From positions 186,001-250,000 of the forward strand of contig JAKMXF010000255.1 of the NCBI GenBank assembly GCA_024704765.1: 64,000 nt of DNA, in the 5' to 3' direction. Position numbers and translations under genes: made by a program. Below the pieces are notes generated by a model. The model searched no databases. It saw only the letters and a program-made list of their open reading frames with translations, and had not been told where the DNA came from. The DNA comes from Oopsacas minuta (lineage: Eukaryota; Porifera; Hexactinellida; Lyssacinosida; Leucopsacidae). Below are positions 31,066 to 42,348 of the stretch, in pieces (within the stretch, counting starts at the first letter, position 1; the number at the start of each line of letters is the position of its first letter).

Positions 31066-32432
31066 TTAGAAGCTGGGCTTGCCAGGAAAGGTACAGCCAG
31101 GCATTTGTAGTACAGTTTGTGCACCATAACAACCACATCGGACACATTCACTAACGTCCTGTCCCTGGATCAGCTGAAATAGAAACCCACCAACAAACGC
31201 ATCTCCAGCAGAGTTAGAATCTACAATAAGAGACTGCTTGAGATAGGGTACTGGATATTCCTTGACCTCCCCCTTATGTGCAATGAGAACTGGGTCAATT
31301 GATTGCGTCATGATTACATATCTGTGTCTCTTACTCTCGCCAGCTTTTGGTAGAGCAGCAATCTTTAAGCCAATCTCTGCTAAGCTGAGTCCTTCTCCCC
31401 AACCATTGTGCTCTAAAAAAACACTATGCATAGTCAACTCCGTTATATCGAAGTCTTAAATTGTATGAATATGCTCCCAAACTGTCAAAGTCACATATAC
31501 TTCAGCGGGGTATTTCGAACTCCGCTTATATCAAATTATCGCTGTCCCTTGAGCTTCGAAATAACGGTATTATATTCCAAATTAAAAATGATCCTAAGTA
31601 TATACTACGCGAGTTACTAACCAGCAAATGCTTTATACTCGTGTTCATTCGCAAATATAAAGTCAGCATATTCCATGGCTTGTTTTAACGGCTCTAAGTA
31701 GAACTGAGCAAGAAATGGAGCAGATATATTCATAGAAAATACTTTATTCTTTTCGGTAGCATGCTTAGCTACTGCCATAATAGACTCGGGATTGACAGTA
31801 AAAAAGAAACCAGCTACATAGAAGAAAGAGGCCTTCTCAACAAGAGCCCAGTTCTCAGGCTGTTGTAGATGTTCTATTGAGTAGTTGTTAGCAGCTGCTA
31901 TGTTAGCTACAAGAGATCTGTTCTTCCCATTGACAAGGACAGCACATGTACCTGAACATAATAGTATACCAGTATTTATATAAGAATTACACATATTATC
32001 CTATTTGAGTGATAATAAATAGGAACGAAGAAATAGTTTAACACTGGGACATTAACGTTACTTACCAGTTGGGTTCTTATTCGTTGTCATATAGTGTACT
32101 ACAGTACCCTCCTTCTCCAGAACACCTCTTAACTTATTCGCATTCTCATCATTACCTACACACCCAATATAGCTAGTAGTACCAGCCTTCTGAGATAACC
32201 ACTGTACAGTACGTATTGTATTCTGTGTAGCTCCCCCAGCTAAATACTCTACTTTATAATTATCTACTAACTCTTCGTATATAGGAAGATGTTCATCTTT
32301 AGCTAGAATAGCATTGTTACTCTCCAACTTGTATTTAGCTATGAATTCATCCTCCACATTAGCGGATATGTCAAGTAGGGGGTTCCCCATGCCGAATAGA
32401 ATGCCTTCAGTAATGCTGACTGTCTCTGCCAT
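31066..32432 (-). CDS. ADK: Adenosine kinase
   Basis: PfkB-family kinase that phosphorylates adenosine to AMP in cytosol or nucleus (purine salvage, methylation cycle). Exons 32432-32066, 31951-31622 and 31412-31066 join in phase to 347 aa, equal to human ADK. The N-terminal substrate-site motif is GMGNPLLDISA, and GGATQNTIR carries the adenosine-contact region. The C-terminal anion-hole motif is DSNSAGDAFVGGF. Human has DTNGAGD, so Gly is replaced by Ser while the catalytic Asp is retained. The second intron contains an inverted-repeat element (31431-31577). Confidence 0.95.
31431..31577. repeat. Family A element in ADK intron 2
   Basis: TAGTCAACTCCGTTATATCG at the left; the right part CTTGAGCTTCGAAATAACGG mirrors it. 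Interior CCCAAACTGTCAAAGTCACA as in the copy at 7474. Confidence 0.8.
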
Positions 32433-32620
32433 TATTCTTGTATCAGATGTCTAGCTGTTTACAAACGGCTAAGACTGAGGGGTCAATTTAGAAACATTTG
32501 AGAAAATAATTTCTAGAAAGTCTTACAATTCGGCATTGAGTTTATAGCAATACCATCAAAACTACAAACAACTCATATCTCTAGTGTACATTCTAACTGA
32601 CAAATTCGCGATTTATACAC

Positions 32621-33974
32621 TTACAGCTTAGATCTTTGTAGCTTCATAATCTTCTCTAGTTTGAGAGCTAGCATCATATTGCCAGATATCTTAAGCTTAC
32701 CTCCCATAAATGCTGTAGTAGGATTCAGCTTACCAGTGAACATACTTACAAAATCATCTTCTTTCATGTCCATGGTGACGTCAGCTTTAGCTTGAGCGTC
32801 ACATGGTTCTACACTCCCCTCTCCTGTCTTGAGGTCGAGTAACCACGAGCTGGACTCCTCCCCCTGGATCAGGAACAGGAAAGTACCGTCTGTATCCTGG
32901 ACGATAGACCGTGAGAGAAAAGGCCTGATTGTATCCCACACTACCTCAGGAGCAGTCTTCTCTACACCCTGGGTACCCCCCTTTTTGGTGATGGAACCAT
33001 CCTTCTCTAGGTAAGGACTGTCTAAGTGTTTCTGTTCTAGAAAGAAATCTGGCATCAGAGGAGTGCCAGGAGTAATAGAGTATTGATCTAGATCTGTAAT
33101 GCCTTGACTAGTAAGCACCTAATAACAAGACAAATAATGAAAACAATACAATAAATTCAATGTATAACTCTACCTCATCGTCAATATAGAAGTTCCCAGT
33201 ATGTTCTACTCCCTTCCGTGATAGAATTACGTAAGCTGCATCAGCCATTATATCAGGCTTACGGCATTTAGACATTTGTTGATTTCCCATTAACATCTCA
33301 ATAGCAGCAGTGCTTATAGCTGTTCTAGGCCAGAGGGCATTTACTGCTATTCCTCGCGATTTGAACTCTCCACTCATACCAAGTACACACATCGACATGC
33401 CATACTTAGCCATTGTATAGGCTACATGGTTCTGGAACCAGTGAGACGCCATGACAAGAGGGGGGCTTATGTTAAGGATGTGAGGGTGTCTGGATTTCTC
33501 TAGATAGGGGAGACATTTCTGTGAGCAGAGGTAAGTACCACGTGCATTAATCTGGTTCATAAGGTCATAGCGTTTCATTGGCGTATCAGCCGTTCCTGTT
33601 GGGTTAAATTAGATAATATAAATTATATAATGGTATAATGTTAATTTACCAGTGAGAGAGATTGCAGACGCATTATTGACGAGTATATCTATCCCTCCGA
33701 ATTTGTTTACAGCCTGTTGTACCGCATTCTCAACTTGTTCCTCTGACCTCACATCCACAATACAGGGAAGACATTTGCCCCCTGCCTTCTCGATCTCCTC
33801 AGCCGCTGTGTAGATTGTACCAGGGAGGGTTGGATGCGGTTCTGCGGTTTTAGCTGCTACTACTATATTAGCACCATCTAGTGCACATCTTAGAGCTATA
33901 GCTTTTCCAATACCACGACTTGCCCCAGTCACGAATACGGTAAGGCCAGCTAGAATGCCAGTATTCAAAGTCAT
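32621..33974 (-). CDS. HSDL2: Hydroxysteroid dehydrogenase-like protein 2 (SDR + SCP2)
   Basis: Peroxisomal protein of lipid metabolism. Exons 33974-33650, 33595-33174 and 33118-32621 join in phase to 414 aa (human 418). The N-terminal short-chain dehydrogenase has cofactor motif TGASRGIG, NNAS, and active-site YTMAK in HVAYTMAKYG. The C-terminal sterol-carrier-2 domain spans about 295-410 (DFVSMFTGKLNPTTAFMGGKLKISG). The last three residues are SKL, a canonical peroxisomal targeting signal. The physiological substrate of the family is not settled. The ATG follows TTGTAG by 9 nt. Confidence 0.95.
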
Positions 33975-34266
33975 TCTTTTATACTACAATATACACATAA
34001 TACTATTAACAGCAAATTGTCTAATTACACAGCACTATATAAGTTAAAAGGTTAGGCTCACATAATTACTATTGTCCAGAATTTGAAATGGCATAACTAG
34101 GATCGACTTCAAGTCAAAGAAATACCAAAGTTAGAAATGTATGGTAGAATAAATTAATGTATAAAATATGGATAAGTAAACACAATAGAAAATATAAATA
34201 ATTAATGCAAAAAAGTGATAGAAAAGTGAAAGTTTGTAGAAAATAAATAAGGGTAAATTGGGAGAA

Positions 34267-37200
34267 TTAATTCTTTTTCTTCTTGCCTCCAGGAGTATCG
34301 ACCTCCTTCACTTCGATTGTCTCAGGATCTTTCTTAACAAAACGATCTTCGGGGATTTCTTTCAATTCTCTGCTCTTCCTTATAACCTCAAATTCTTTCC
34401 CGATATCTCTGTCCGTATCCTCCAATGTACATATAAATATGGTATCAATCGCCATACCGTACACAGACACGAATGCGGAGCTCATTGCAAAAGATATAAA
34501 TAGAAGGAAAATAATAGGAACAAGAGAGTATGTTAGAACATTTCCCTGTTGGAAGAAAGTATTCACAGGACTATTATATCCAATCAAGAAATAAGCTATA
34601 ACAGCTGAGAAGGAAATTATAGATAATCTCAATAGGAATAACGTTAGAATCGTCAGAGTATCTTTGACAGCGAATTTAATAGGAGAGGTAATGAACAGTT
34701 TGAATGCTTTTTGTAGACCTCCAAAGAACCCAGTCCCATAAATTGCTATTTCTATATAGACAACTCTATTCACGTATTTCAAGAACTTCTCAATACAAAA
34801 TGTAAGGCAAAGCAGTGCACGAAGAATCCAGCGTACAATTTTATATCTATCAGCATAGGATCTAAGTCTATGGATAAGGAACACAAGGACAAACTCTACA
34901 AACTGTATAATAGCTATGATGAGCGACCCCATAGCTAGAGACCCTGAATGGAAGATAAACGCCTTCAGGAATCCTCTCAACAATGCACATTTACACAACA
35001 CACTTTTCTTCAATTTATGATTTATAAAATACCAAATAGCAAATCCTCCTGCTAACGAGCACTGTGTTAGAGCTAATACATAGTTAGATAGCCATAGGAA
35101 CATGAATAGCATGTAGAGCTCAACAATAATTATGAAAGTTGTAGCATGGAAATCACTGAATTGACATGAAATAGTTGGATCAGTGATTGTACGATTTTGT
35201 GCATGTATAACCAACATTCCTCCTGACACATTGTGTAGTGTATCAAACTCACGGATATCACACTCTGTCCCGTTCACGTATTGAAACATAGAACCAGCAA
35301 GGTTAGTAAATGTTCTATCAGCATCTGTTATATTAGTACTGATTAGTATTTTGTAGTGTAGCTCAGAAGTAGTGGGTAGAAATATCGCTACAGATGCCCA
35401 GAGTGCAAATAGACTGACAAGTAAGAACCAGGATAAGAATGGAAGAAAGAAGGACTCAGGTACACCCCATATAGCTCTAGAGGCAGCCCCAATAACTCTG
35501 ATTACCTGGAATATGTTTGGGATAAGACATATAACGAATAGAACTAGTATTAGCCATAGAACAGTACAAACGATAGCTAGTGCTAACCAGGTTTCTGTTT
35601 GATATTGAAAACCTCTAAAAAATTAAATTGATAAATACAGTAGTGTTCGCCGATTAGCAATTATCAAATAACAAAATCCGCCTACAGTGAAACCTCCACA
35701 AACGAGAATTGTCAGAAGGGGGAAACGGAGTAGCACCTTTGGCGTTCTTTCACCCCGCTTGTGGAGTTTACATAGTATTATGTATGGCCACTATTTCACA
35801 TAATATAAATTCACGAGCTGCAAGGAATATTCATACAAAATACGATTTGTTAATACTCCACTGTAATTACAAAGTGAATAAGTATTACCAAAATATAACT
35901 TACTCAAGATTCTGCATGAATAGCTGATCTAGCCCACTAGTAATAGGATCACTAACATTTAGAGTACCGCTAAGAACAGCATACTCATAATAAGCAAATA
36001 TTGTAACAGCTGCTAAACTTAAAACACATATTATTATGGAAGCAGGTACTATTATCCAGAGAAGGAATCTCATCAGGAATATCACGAGGAATCCTATGAT
36101 AGCTGTAGATACTACTGTGATAGCCATAGCAGGACCGGCTAGATGGAAGTCAAACAGTACGTCTACAATAAACTGACGTAGATTGACGACTAGAGCTAGT
36201 CCTAGCGTGCCGTCTGTAATATCATTGAGAGATATAGAAGTGATGTCGAGAGGGTAGTCTGCGATTGATTTATTAGTCAGCTGTACTGCATTATTGCTAA
36301 AAAGAATCAAAATAATGAATACACCCAAACAACTATTATAAATAGCTAACTAATAGACCAGCTGTAACCCAAAAATAGTGAGTTATAATAGAGTGGATGC
36401 TGGTTATAAGAACCCTTTAGAATAGCAATACAAGTTCTTGCATAAATTATACAGGAATATATGAGAACCGTTTTCCAATGGATGGTGCTTATATCCTGTC
36501 CTCATATCCGGCATCCACTGTACTCTTATCAACTTACACAATATAAGTAGTATCTACTAATGAAGGAATGCATCTACCTCCTAGAGCAGTAGAAGCTACA
36601 TAGTATGGTGCACATCTCTTATTAAAGATATCTTCTGTCAATTGGTTTACGACAGGAAACGCTGTTGTTATTTCTTCAAAAGTTAGTTCTAAACTCTGAT
36701 TGAAGAGAACTTCATATTTGCTTGTATTAACAGAAGGAATACAGATAGGTACGCCAGTAGTTCTTATTCCTATATCGTACTGGGTAGGACACTCAGATAC
36801 ACAAACCTAAAAGAGATAGAGACATAAGGTAATTACAGTCAACTCGCGTTATATCGAAGCTCAAGGGACTACGATAATTACTTGGATATAAGCGGAGTTC
36901 GGTATAACCAATGGAATTAATGTTACGGTTTGGGACCATATTTGTACATTTCAGACTTCGATATAATCGGGTATTGGCTGTATATGTCAGATAAGCTAAC
37001 ATACTTGTGGAGTAGGACATGAGAATAAACTTTCAAAATCAAAACCAGTTGCTGGATCGTATAATCTCCATATTTGGGCACAGGTTGTCAGATCGAAAAA
37101 ATAAAGAAAACGTTTATCCTCCACTCCGGGATCATGTCCACACACTCGTCCCTCTGAGTCAATTCCATTCAGTAGCCTCTCTGGATGACCCTCAGCATAC

Positions 37201-37388
37201 GCGAATAATCCCACCATAACAGTTAGCACAATAAGGAGTACGAAGATAACAAGGAAGATAGCATCAGTAGGGGATCTGATATTCTCTTTGAATTTGTTGG
37301 TCTGTCTAGCTATCAGATCCTGTGCCGTGCCTGCTCCCCCTAAAGCTTGGTGGGGCAGATCCTTGCTCTTACGGTGACAGCAATCCAT
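34267..37388 (-). CDS. Choline transporter-like protein (SLC44 family)
   Basis: Multipass membrane protein. Exons 37388-37005, 36806-36538, 36296-35904 and 35614-34267 join in phase to 797 aa, somewhat longer than human SLC44 proteins (about 650-720). It starts with a cytosolic N-terminus and TM1 (about 45-68). A large Cys-containing extracellular loop follows, then about nine further TM segments; an arginine-rich segment reads LRSYADRYKIVRWILRA. The C-terminal signature YGMAIDTIFICTLEDTDRD corresponds to the family's YGMCVDTLF-CFLEDLER region. The tail is charged and ends KKKKN. SLC44 members move choline or ethanolamine across plasma and mitochondrial membranes; the substrate here is inferred. 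Each of its three introns carries one inverted-repeat element. The ATG is 5 nt after GTAATTAG. Confidence 0.9.
35683..35778. repeat. Family B element in SLC44 intron 3
   Basis: TACAGTGAAACCTCCACAAA to CTTGTGGAGTTTACATAGTA; imperfect inverted ends. Confidence 0.75.
36389..36523. repeat. Family C element in SLC44 intron 2
   Basis: Left AGAGTGGATGCTGGTTATAA, right read inward ACAGTGGATGCCGGATATGA. Core phrase ATAGCAATACAAGTTCTTGC shared with the copy at 39094. Confidence 0.8.
36833..36981. repeat. Family A element in SLC44 intron 1
   Basis: TACAGTCAACTCGCGTTATA at left; right end read inward TACAGCCAATACCCGATTAT. Interior GGTTTGGGACCATATTTGTA. A near-complete reference copy for the family. Confidence 0.85.
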
Positions 37389-37470
37389 GTATGCTAATTA
37401 CGCGATAAACAGTTGATAAATTGTAGATGTGTATGTATATATACAGGAAGTATAATGATATTGTCCACCA

Positions 37471-37504
37471 GGGAAGGGAAGGGAAGGGAAGGGAAGGGAA
37501 GGGA
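37471..37504. repeat. (GGGAA)n microsatellite
   Basis: Six perfect GGGAA units and a partial seventh, 80 bp upstream of the SLC44 start. Confidence 0.95.
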
Positions 37505-37797
37505 TAGAGAACTTGCCTTCTATGTTTTAACTTATACTTGGAAACATAAAATAGCTCAATGCGGTTGTACGATAAGCCTTATGTTTACAAAGAAAATACG
37601 TAAGCTTGAGTATTAACAAATTGTAATCTTGGTTTCAAGATTACAAGTTCTATCATCACAGTTATGATTTCCTGTAGTTATTTTCACACCAATCCTTACA
37701 ACTCAATTATAGAATAAAATAAAGATAGTTCGTGATAAAAAGAGTGAGTAAACATACAAGTCAGCATATTATTAAAGTTACAAACTCATCCTATATA

Positions 37798-39058
37798 TCA
37801 GTGATCAGGTTGCCCAGCAGTAGCAGAGTGTTTAGCTGTAGTAACATGTAATTGTCCTCTCCTCCCATTCAGGAGATTATCCATCTCACGTGTTTGATAG
37901 GAACGAGGGTAGTCAGGAATATAAGGACCTGGAGGCTTCCATTTCCAAGCTAGGGAAGGAGATAATATACGATTAAGTTCATTGAGACTATACTTTTCTT
38001 CTTCTTTGCATTCTAACCATGCATCATATGCTCGTATAGCGCTAGCTGCTTGCTCTTTCTTCTTCTCAATAACAACTCGCTGCTTCTTAATCTCAGTATC
38101 TCGCCTCTCTCGTACTGTCTCTCTCAAATTAGCATCTTTCTGTATCCGCCTTGAGAAGCATAAGAATTCAACAAAATTTTGTATTTATACAACTCATTGG
38201 TATGCAATCAACACAGTGTCGTGTAGCTTCGTATTCAAGCAAGAATTACTATGACACAATGTACAAGCTAAATGGCCTCTCGTTAATCAAATAAATAATT
38301 ATCTTTCATTTCTACTATAACTACGTATTAACTGACCATGCATTATACACTTTTTCAGCTTCAGTTTTTTTCGATTCTTCCAATTCTTGTTTGCTTTTCT
38401 GCTTCTCAAGTACAGCCTGTCTTTGCTTCTTAACAATAGCAACTCTCTTCTTATCGCTCTGCTCCACCCAAGCATTATATATCAAATTAGCTGCTATCTG
38501 CTTATTCTCCTCCTTGAGAGTCTCTTCCACTTCTTTATTTCGTATTTCTTTAGCTATCCGTTTCTTTTCTACTATTATCTTAGAGTCTTTCTCTTTACAC
38601 CAGTTATCAAAAGAGCTTTTACTCCTATTCTGTCTCAAGCTTAACTCTGCATCAACTAGTTTTTGCCTCTCATATAGTTGCACTCGTTTCATTCTCTCCC
38701 TCCTGACCAGATTTTGTTCCTTCTCTGCTAACCAGTTCTGAAAGACAGTCTCTCTAACATAGCCCGTATTAATTATGACATCAGCAGACTGTGAACTGAT
38801 ACTAGAAATGAGTGGATTAGATTTTTGCATATTTTTCTTCCCTTCAAGCCATAGATTAAATGTCTGCTCCCTTACAGATTGTGAGCTAATACTAACTCCA
38901 TTATCATCTACAGTTATTGTTGTCATAGAAGGAGATTTGGATATTCTCCGACTGCTCTTACGGGATTCTTTATTTGGTGTAGAAGTATGTTCAATTGTAG
39001 AATCGATAGTTTCCACGGGTGTAGGTGTAGGTAATGGGTTCTCTTCATCTTTTGACAT
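37798..39058 (-). CDS. Coiled-coil protein with repeated aromatic W motifs (CCDC34/MAP9-like)
   Basis: Two exons (39058-38337 and 38149-37798) join in phase to 357 aa. The first 70 residues are Ser/Thr/Pro-rich. From about 75 onward it is highly charged and helical. Short units ending in Trp recur about every 40-50 residues: FNLWLEGKK, FQNWLAEKE, FDNWCKEKD, YNAWVEQSD, YNAWR, YDAWLECKE. The C-terminus has WKWKPPGPYIPDYP. Such spaced W-containing coiled-coil units recall CCDC34 and the microtubule-binding MAP9 family, but the assignment is tentative. Possible ciliary or cytoskeletal role is inference. A repeat element lies directly upstream (39094-39235). Confidence 0.75.
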
Positions 39059-39093
39059 TATTTATTATTATTCTAATATATTAGACGTTACTA

Positions 39094-39235
39094 TTAGTGA
39101 CTATTGGTTATAAGAACCCCCTTTGGGAGTAGCAATACAAGTTCGTGCATAAAATATACAGGAATATATAAGAACTAGTTTCTAGAAGATGGTGCTTATA
39201 CCTGGCATGTTCTTGTAACCGATGTTTACTGTATA
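39094..39235. repeat. Family C element upstream of the coiled-coil gene
   Basis: TTAGTGACTATTGGTTATAA at left; right end read inward TACAGTAAACATCGGTTACA. It starts 36 bp before the coiled-coil gene ATG, so it may be part of that gene's 5' region. Confidence 0.75.
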
Positions 39236-39418
39236 TCATGCCTTCATATAAACCTGAGTGACATGAATATATAACCATAGGGATAGCAAAGGGAGGGGAC
39301 TGCCGGAACGCCGGTTAATGCTTATAGGAATCCGGTTCACATATAAGTACACCACAGGGAACAGGTAAGCACAAGCTATATTCTTTCCTAATTGATCAAA
39401 AATAATTTCTAGAATACA

Positions 39419-41809
39419 TTAATTAACTTTGAATAACTTCTTTTGATATTGTCTAACTAACTCCTCAAAATGTCTATCATCTCTTGTCTCTTGTTCTACT
39501 TTTCTTTTCCTGTCACGTCTAGATGATGTTCTTGATGGCCTTTCTATTTGTCGTTTTCTAAACTCATTCATGTTGCTATTTTTAGATGTTTGTTTAAAGT
39601 TATTCTTGGGTTTTGATTCTTCATTATTAACTTTATTTGACCTTTTCAATTTGTGTGAAGGTTGCAGTTTATTCTTCTTACCAATTGTAACTTTATTTAT
39701 TCCTTTCTTGTTGAATCTGTTTACTCTCTTCTTCCTTTCTCCCTCATGAGGAGTGCTCCCCTCCTTCTCCAACTTCTGTAACTGTACCTTAGATTTTGAT
39801 AGCCTGTCTTCCTTAACTTTAATAGCTCTTTGATTCTCAAGAGAGAATTCTACAATCAGTCTCCGCTTAGATGGTAGTACATTAGGATCGTTGTTCAGAG
39901 TATTGAGAACACTCATGGCTGCTTCGTGAGATGAAAATCCAACAAATCCGAACCCTTTCGAGCGTCCAACTCCTTTCTCTAATCTGTTCAAATCTCGCAT
40001 AACTTTAGCAGAATAAACTTTAGACCCTTTAGGTGTATATTTAGTACATAACACCTTCAAATCATTGTCACCCATGGATAGAGGGAGGTTACGGATACTC
40101 AAACGGACTTTAGACACGAATATATTCGGATTTTTTAACTTCTCCTTCTTCTCTGCTTCAGCTCTCATCCTCTTAACTTGATCTGCTTTAGAAAGTTCCT
40201 GAAATACATTAGATTCCGGATCTAATCTTCCTATATTAGCCATACTCAAATTTCTCTTGTCTTCTTTATTCTTGCTACCCTTCTTGCTACTAGTAGTGAA
40301 TACATTAGCTTCCTCTTTCGTCACAGCTCTCATAACTTCTATAGTTCTACCCTCAATAGCCAATCCCTGTTCAGATTGCTTTAGACATTCCTCTGCGAAT
40401 GATTCCTCTTTGAAGCGGACGAATCCGTTTCCAGTCAACATACCTGTATCACGATTGGTAACAAGCTTAGCGTATTGAACAGACCCGAACCTGTCAGTGA
40501 AGAATTCTCCTAGATCCTCTTCGTCTAGAGAGAAAGGGAGATTACGTAGAAACAAGCATTTCCCATCTGTACTATCAACTCTACGAGGCTTTGTATTAGT
40601 ATTTTGTTTGTTTGTTGATTCAATATCTTCTCTGGTTGTTGATTCTGTATCTAAGCTGATAGATTCTATCTCAGTTGTCTCTTCGCTAGATAGAGACATT
40701 GACTCATCTTGTTGGTCAGTATCTGGAATGTTAGGACTTGGTTCTTCAGGGAGTTGTTGTTTCTGAGAAAGATAAGTTTTCCTGTCTAGTGCCCAGTCAA
40801 CAGCTACCTTACGATCCTTGATTTCATTACCATTCATTTTACGTAATGCTGTGCTCGCTTCAAATACATTTCCCATAGTTACAAATGCAAATCCCAGCAT
40901 TTTATTAGTACCAGGTTTCTGTGGAATATTTACGTCAATAACTTTACCATATTTTTCAAAATATTTCCTGAGTTCATCTGGTGTGCATTTAAAACTCAGA
41001 TTACGGATTAAGAGTTTAGACTTTTTCTGGTGTTTAGCAGAGCTGTCTAGTAGGGCTAATGAAGCTAGGTTAACCTCAATCTCTCCATCTCCCCAGGACA
41101 AATGATTGAGTAATGTGAGAGCTCTACGTGCAATATATTTGGAAGAGAATATGAGTAATAGAGTGTTATCTAACTGGGGGAGAGGTTCAATTGACTCCAT
41201 ACCCGATATAAACTGTTCAGTTAATCGTTTGACAATACTCATGTATCTTTCCGAACTCTCTGATACAGATACATTAGGTATAATGGGTAGACCTGATAGA
41301 ACTAAAGATCTAGCTTGGATTCCCAAATTCCTGTTCGGAATTGATTTTTTAGAAATTTCCTCTTCATTATTATCACTTTCAGAGCTGGAATCGAAACGCT
41401 GTAATCCATTTCTTTCAGAACCTAAATTATCGTTTTCATCTTCCATTCCATTTTCTGAATCTTCATTCCGTTTAGATTTTATTCTGTGTCTTATTCTACG
41501 CTTAGCAGGAAGACAAATCAGTTTATTTCCTTTTAGTTTCACAAGTTTCTGGTTAATAACTCTAGTCACTTCGTCCTCATTCGAGAACGTCACAAAAGCA
41601 AATTTAGCTGTTTCCTTAGATTTATTCTTCAATTGTTTCTTATCTTTACCAACAGTGAAGCATTTGATGATTTGACCAAACTGAGAGAAGATATCTGTAA
41701 GATCATTATCTCTCGTATCAGGAGGGAGGTTTTTAATGAAGACGGTTTTATTGCTTGTTACAAGAGGAGAAGCCTGCTTTTTCGTAGATTTCTCATTTTT
41801 TGAAGACAT
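39419..41809 (-). CDS. RBM28: RBM28 / Nop4-like nucleolar RNA-binding protein
   Basis: A 796-aa single-exon protein (human RBM28 759). RRMs lie at about 22-105 (KTVFIKNLPPDTRDNDL), 260-345 (SKLLIRNLSFKCTPDEL), 415-500 (KCLFLRNLPFSLDEED) and 563-660 (RLSIRNLPLSMGDNDLK). The region about 165-250 looks like a degenerate additional RRM. A Ser/Glu-rich acidic linker separates RRM2 and RRM3, and the tail (about 690-796) is Lys/Arg-rich, as in nucleolar proteins. RBM28/Nop4 is needed for 60S ribosomal subunit assembly. The ATG at 41809 is the first in the frame and follows CTACCAG by 7 nt. Confidence 0.93.
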   Translation of the reverse strand: MSSKNEKSTKKQASPLVTSNKTVFIKNLPPDTRDNDLTDIFSQFGQIIKCFTVGKDKKQLKNKSKETAKFAFVTFSNEDEVTRVINQKLVKLKGNKLICLPAKRRIRHRIKSKRNEDSENGMEDENDNLGSERNGLQRFDSSSESDNNEEEISKKSIPNRNLGIQARSLVLSGLPIIPNVSVSESSERYMSIVKRLTEQFISGMESIEPLPQLDNTLLLIFSSKYIARRALTLLNHLSWGDGEIEVNLASLALLDSSAKHQKKSKLLIRNLSFKCTPDELRKYFEKYGKVIDVNIPQKPGTNKMLGFAFVTMGNVFEASTALRKMNGNEIKDRKVAVDWALDRKTYLSQKQQLPEEPSPNIPDTDQQDESMSLSSEETTEIESISLDTESTTREDIESTNKQNTNTKPRRVDSTDGKCLFLRNLPFSLDEEDLGEFFTDRFGSVQYAKLVTNRDTGMLTGNGFVRFKEESFAEECLKQSEQGLAIEGRTIEVMRAVTKEEANVFTTSSKKGSKNKEDKRNLSMANIGRLDPESNVFQELSKADQVKRMRAEAEKKEKLKNPNIFVSKVRLSIRNLPLSMGDNDLKVLCTKYTPKGSKVYSAKVMRDLNRLEKGVGRSKGFGFVGFSSHEAAMSVLNTLNNDPNVLPSKRRLIVEFSLENQRAIKVKEDRLSKSKVQLQKLEKEGSTPHEGERKKRVNRFNKKGINKVTIGKKNKLQPSHKLKRSNKVNNEESKPKNNFKQTSKNSNMNEFRKRQIERPSRTSSRRDRKRKVEQETRDDRHFEELVRQYQKKLFKVN

Positions 41810-42348
41810 ATGTAGTCTGGTAGATAATCCGTTGTAATTTAGATATTTTTACTGTGTAAGTTTAATTACTAAATTACTTAATTCAAATCGTATCTACAAT
41901 ATTTATAAATACATCGAAACCTCTAAAAGTATATCTATTAGCAACATTCAATCACCCGTATACCCCACTGATATCATCAAGTGTTACATTGCAATGTAAT
42001 TGCATTCTATGACCTCAATTATCCGGTTTATGCAGCAACAGGATTCTCAAGTAGCATCCTCGAGATAATATAGACAGGCTTCGTATCATAAACACAATAA
42101 ATACTTATCTAACTGTTTTGTATTGTATATCCGAACCTTCTGAAGTTGTATAGGGAAGCACAAGAATAGAACAGCTGTATTGAGCAATAGAATCCTGTAT
42201 ATACAATACTTGCAATAAATGAACTGGATTCCCACTATTATTACATATTTTAGAAAAACAGCAATAATACATAGTTTCACTAATTTTGCATTACAAAAGC
42301 ATTTGACGATAGATACGACATATAAATACAAATATGAGCAATGAAAAT
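41810..42348. other. Gap between ZIP transporter and RBM28, no feature recognised
   Basis: A 539-bp AT-rich stretch. The 81-codon minus-strand frame at 42086-42331 is hydrophobic by AT bias only and resembles nothing. Confidence 0.5.

Noticed and set aside
34283..34594. Plus-strand 103-codon frame opposite SLC44
   Set aside because: Antisense shadow of a membrane-protein exon; no motif.
41106..41675. Plus-strand 189-codon frame opposite RBM28
   Set aside because: Antisense shadow of the RBM28 exon; composition is Ser/Leu-rich as expected from antisense of a charged protein.
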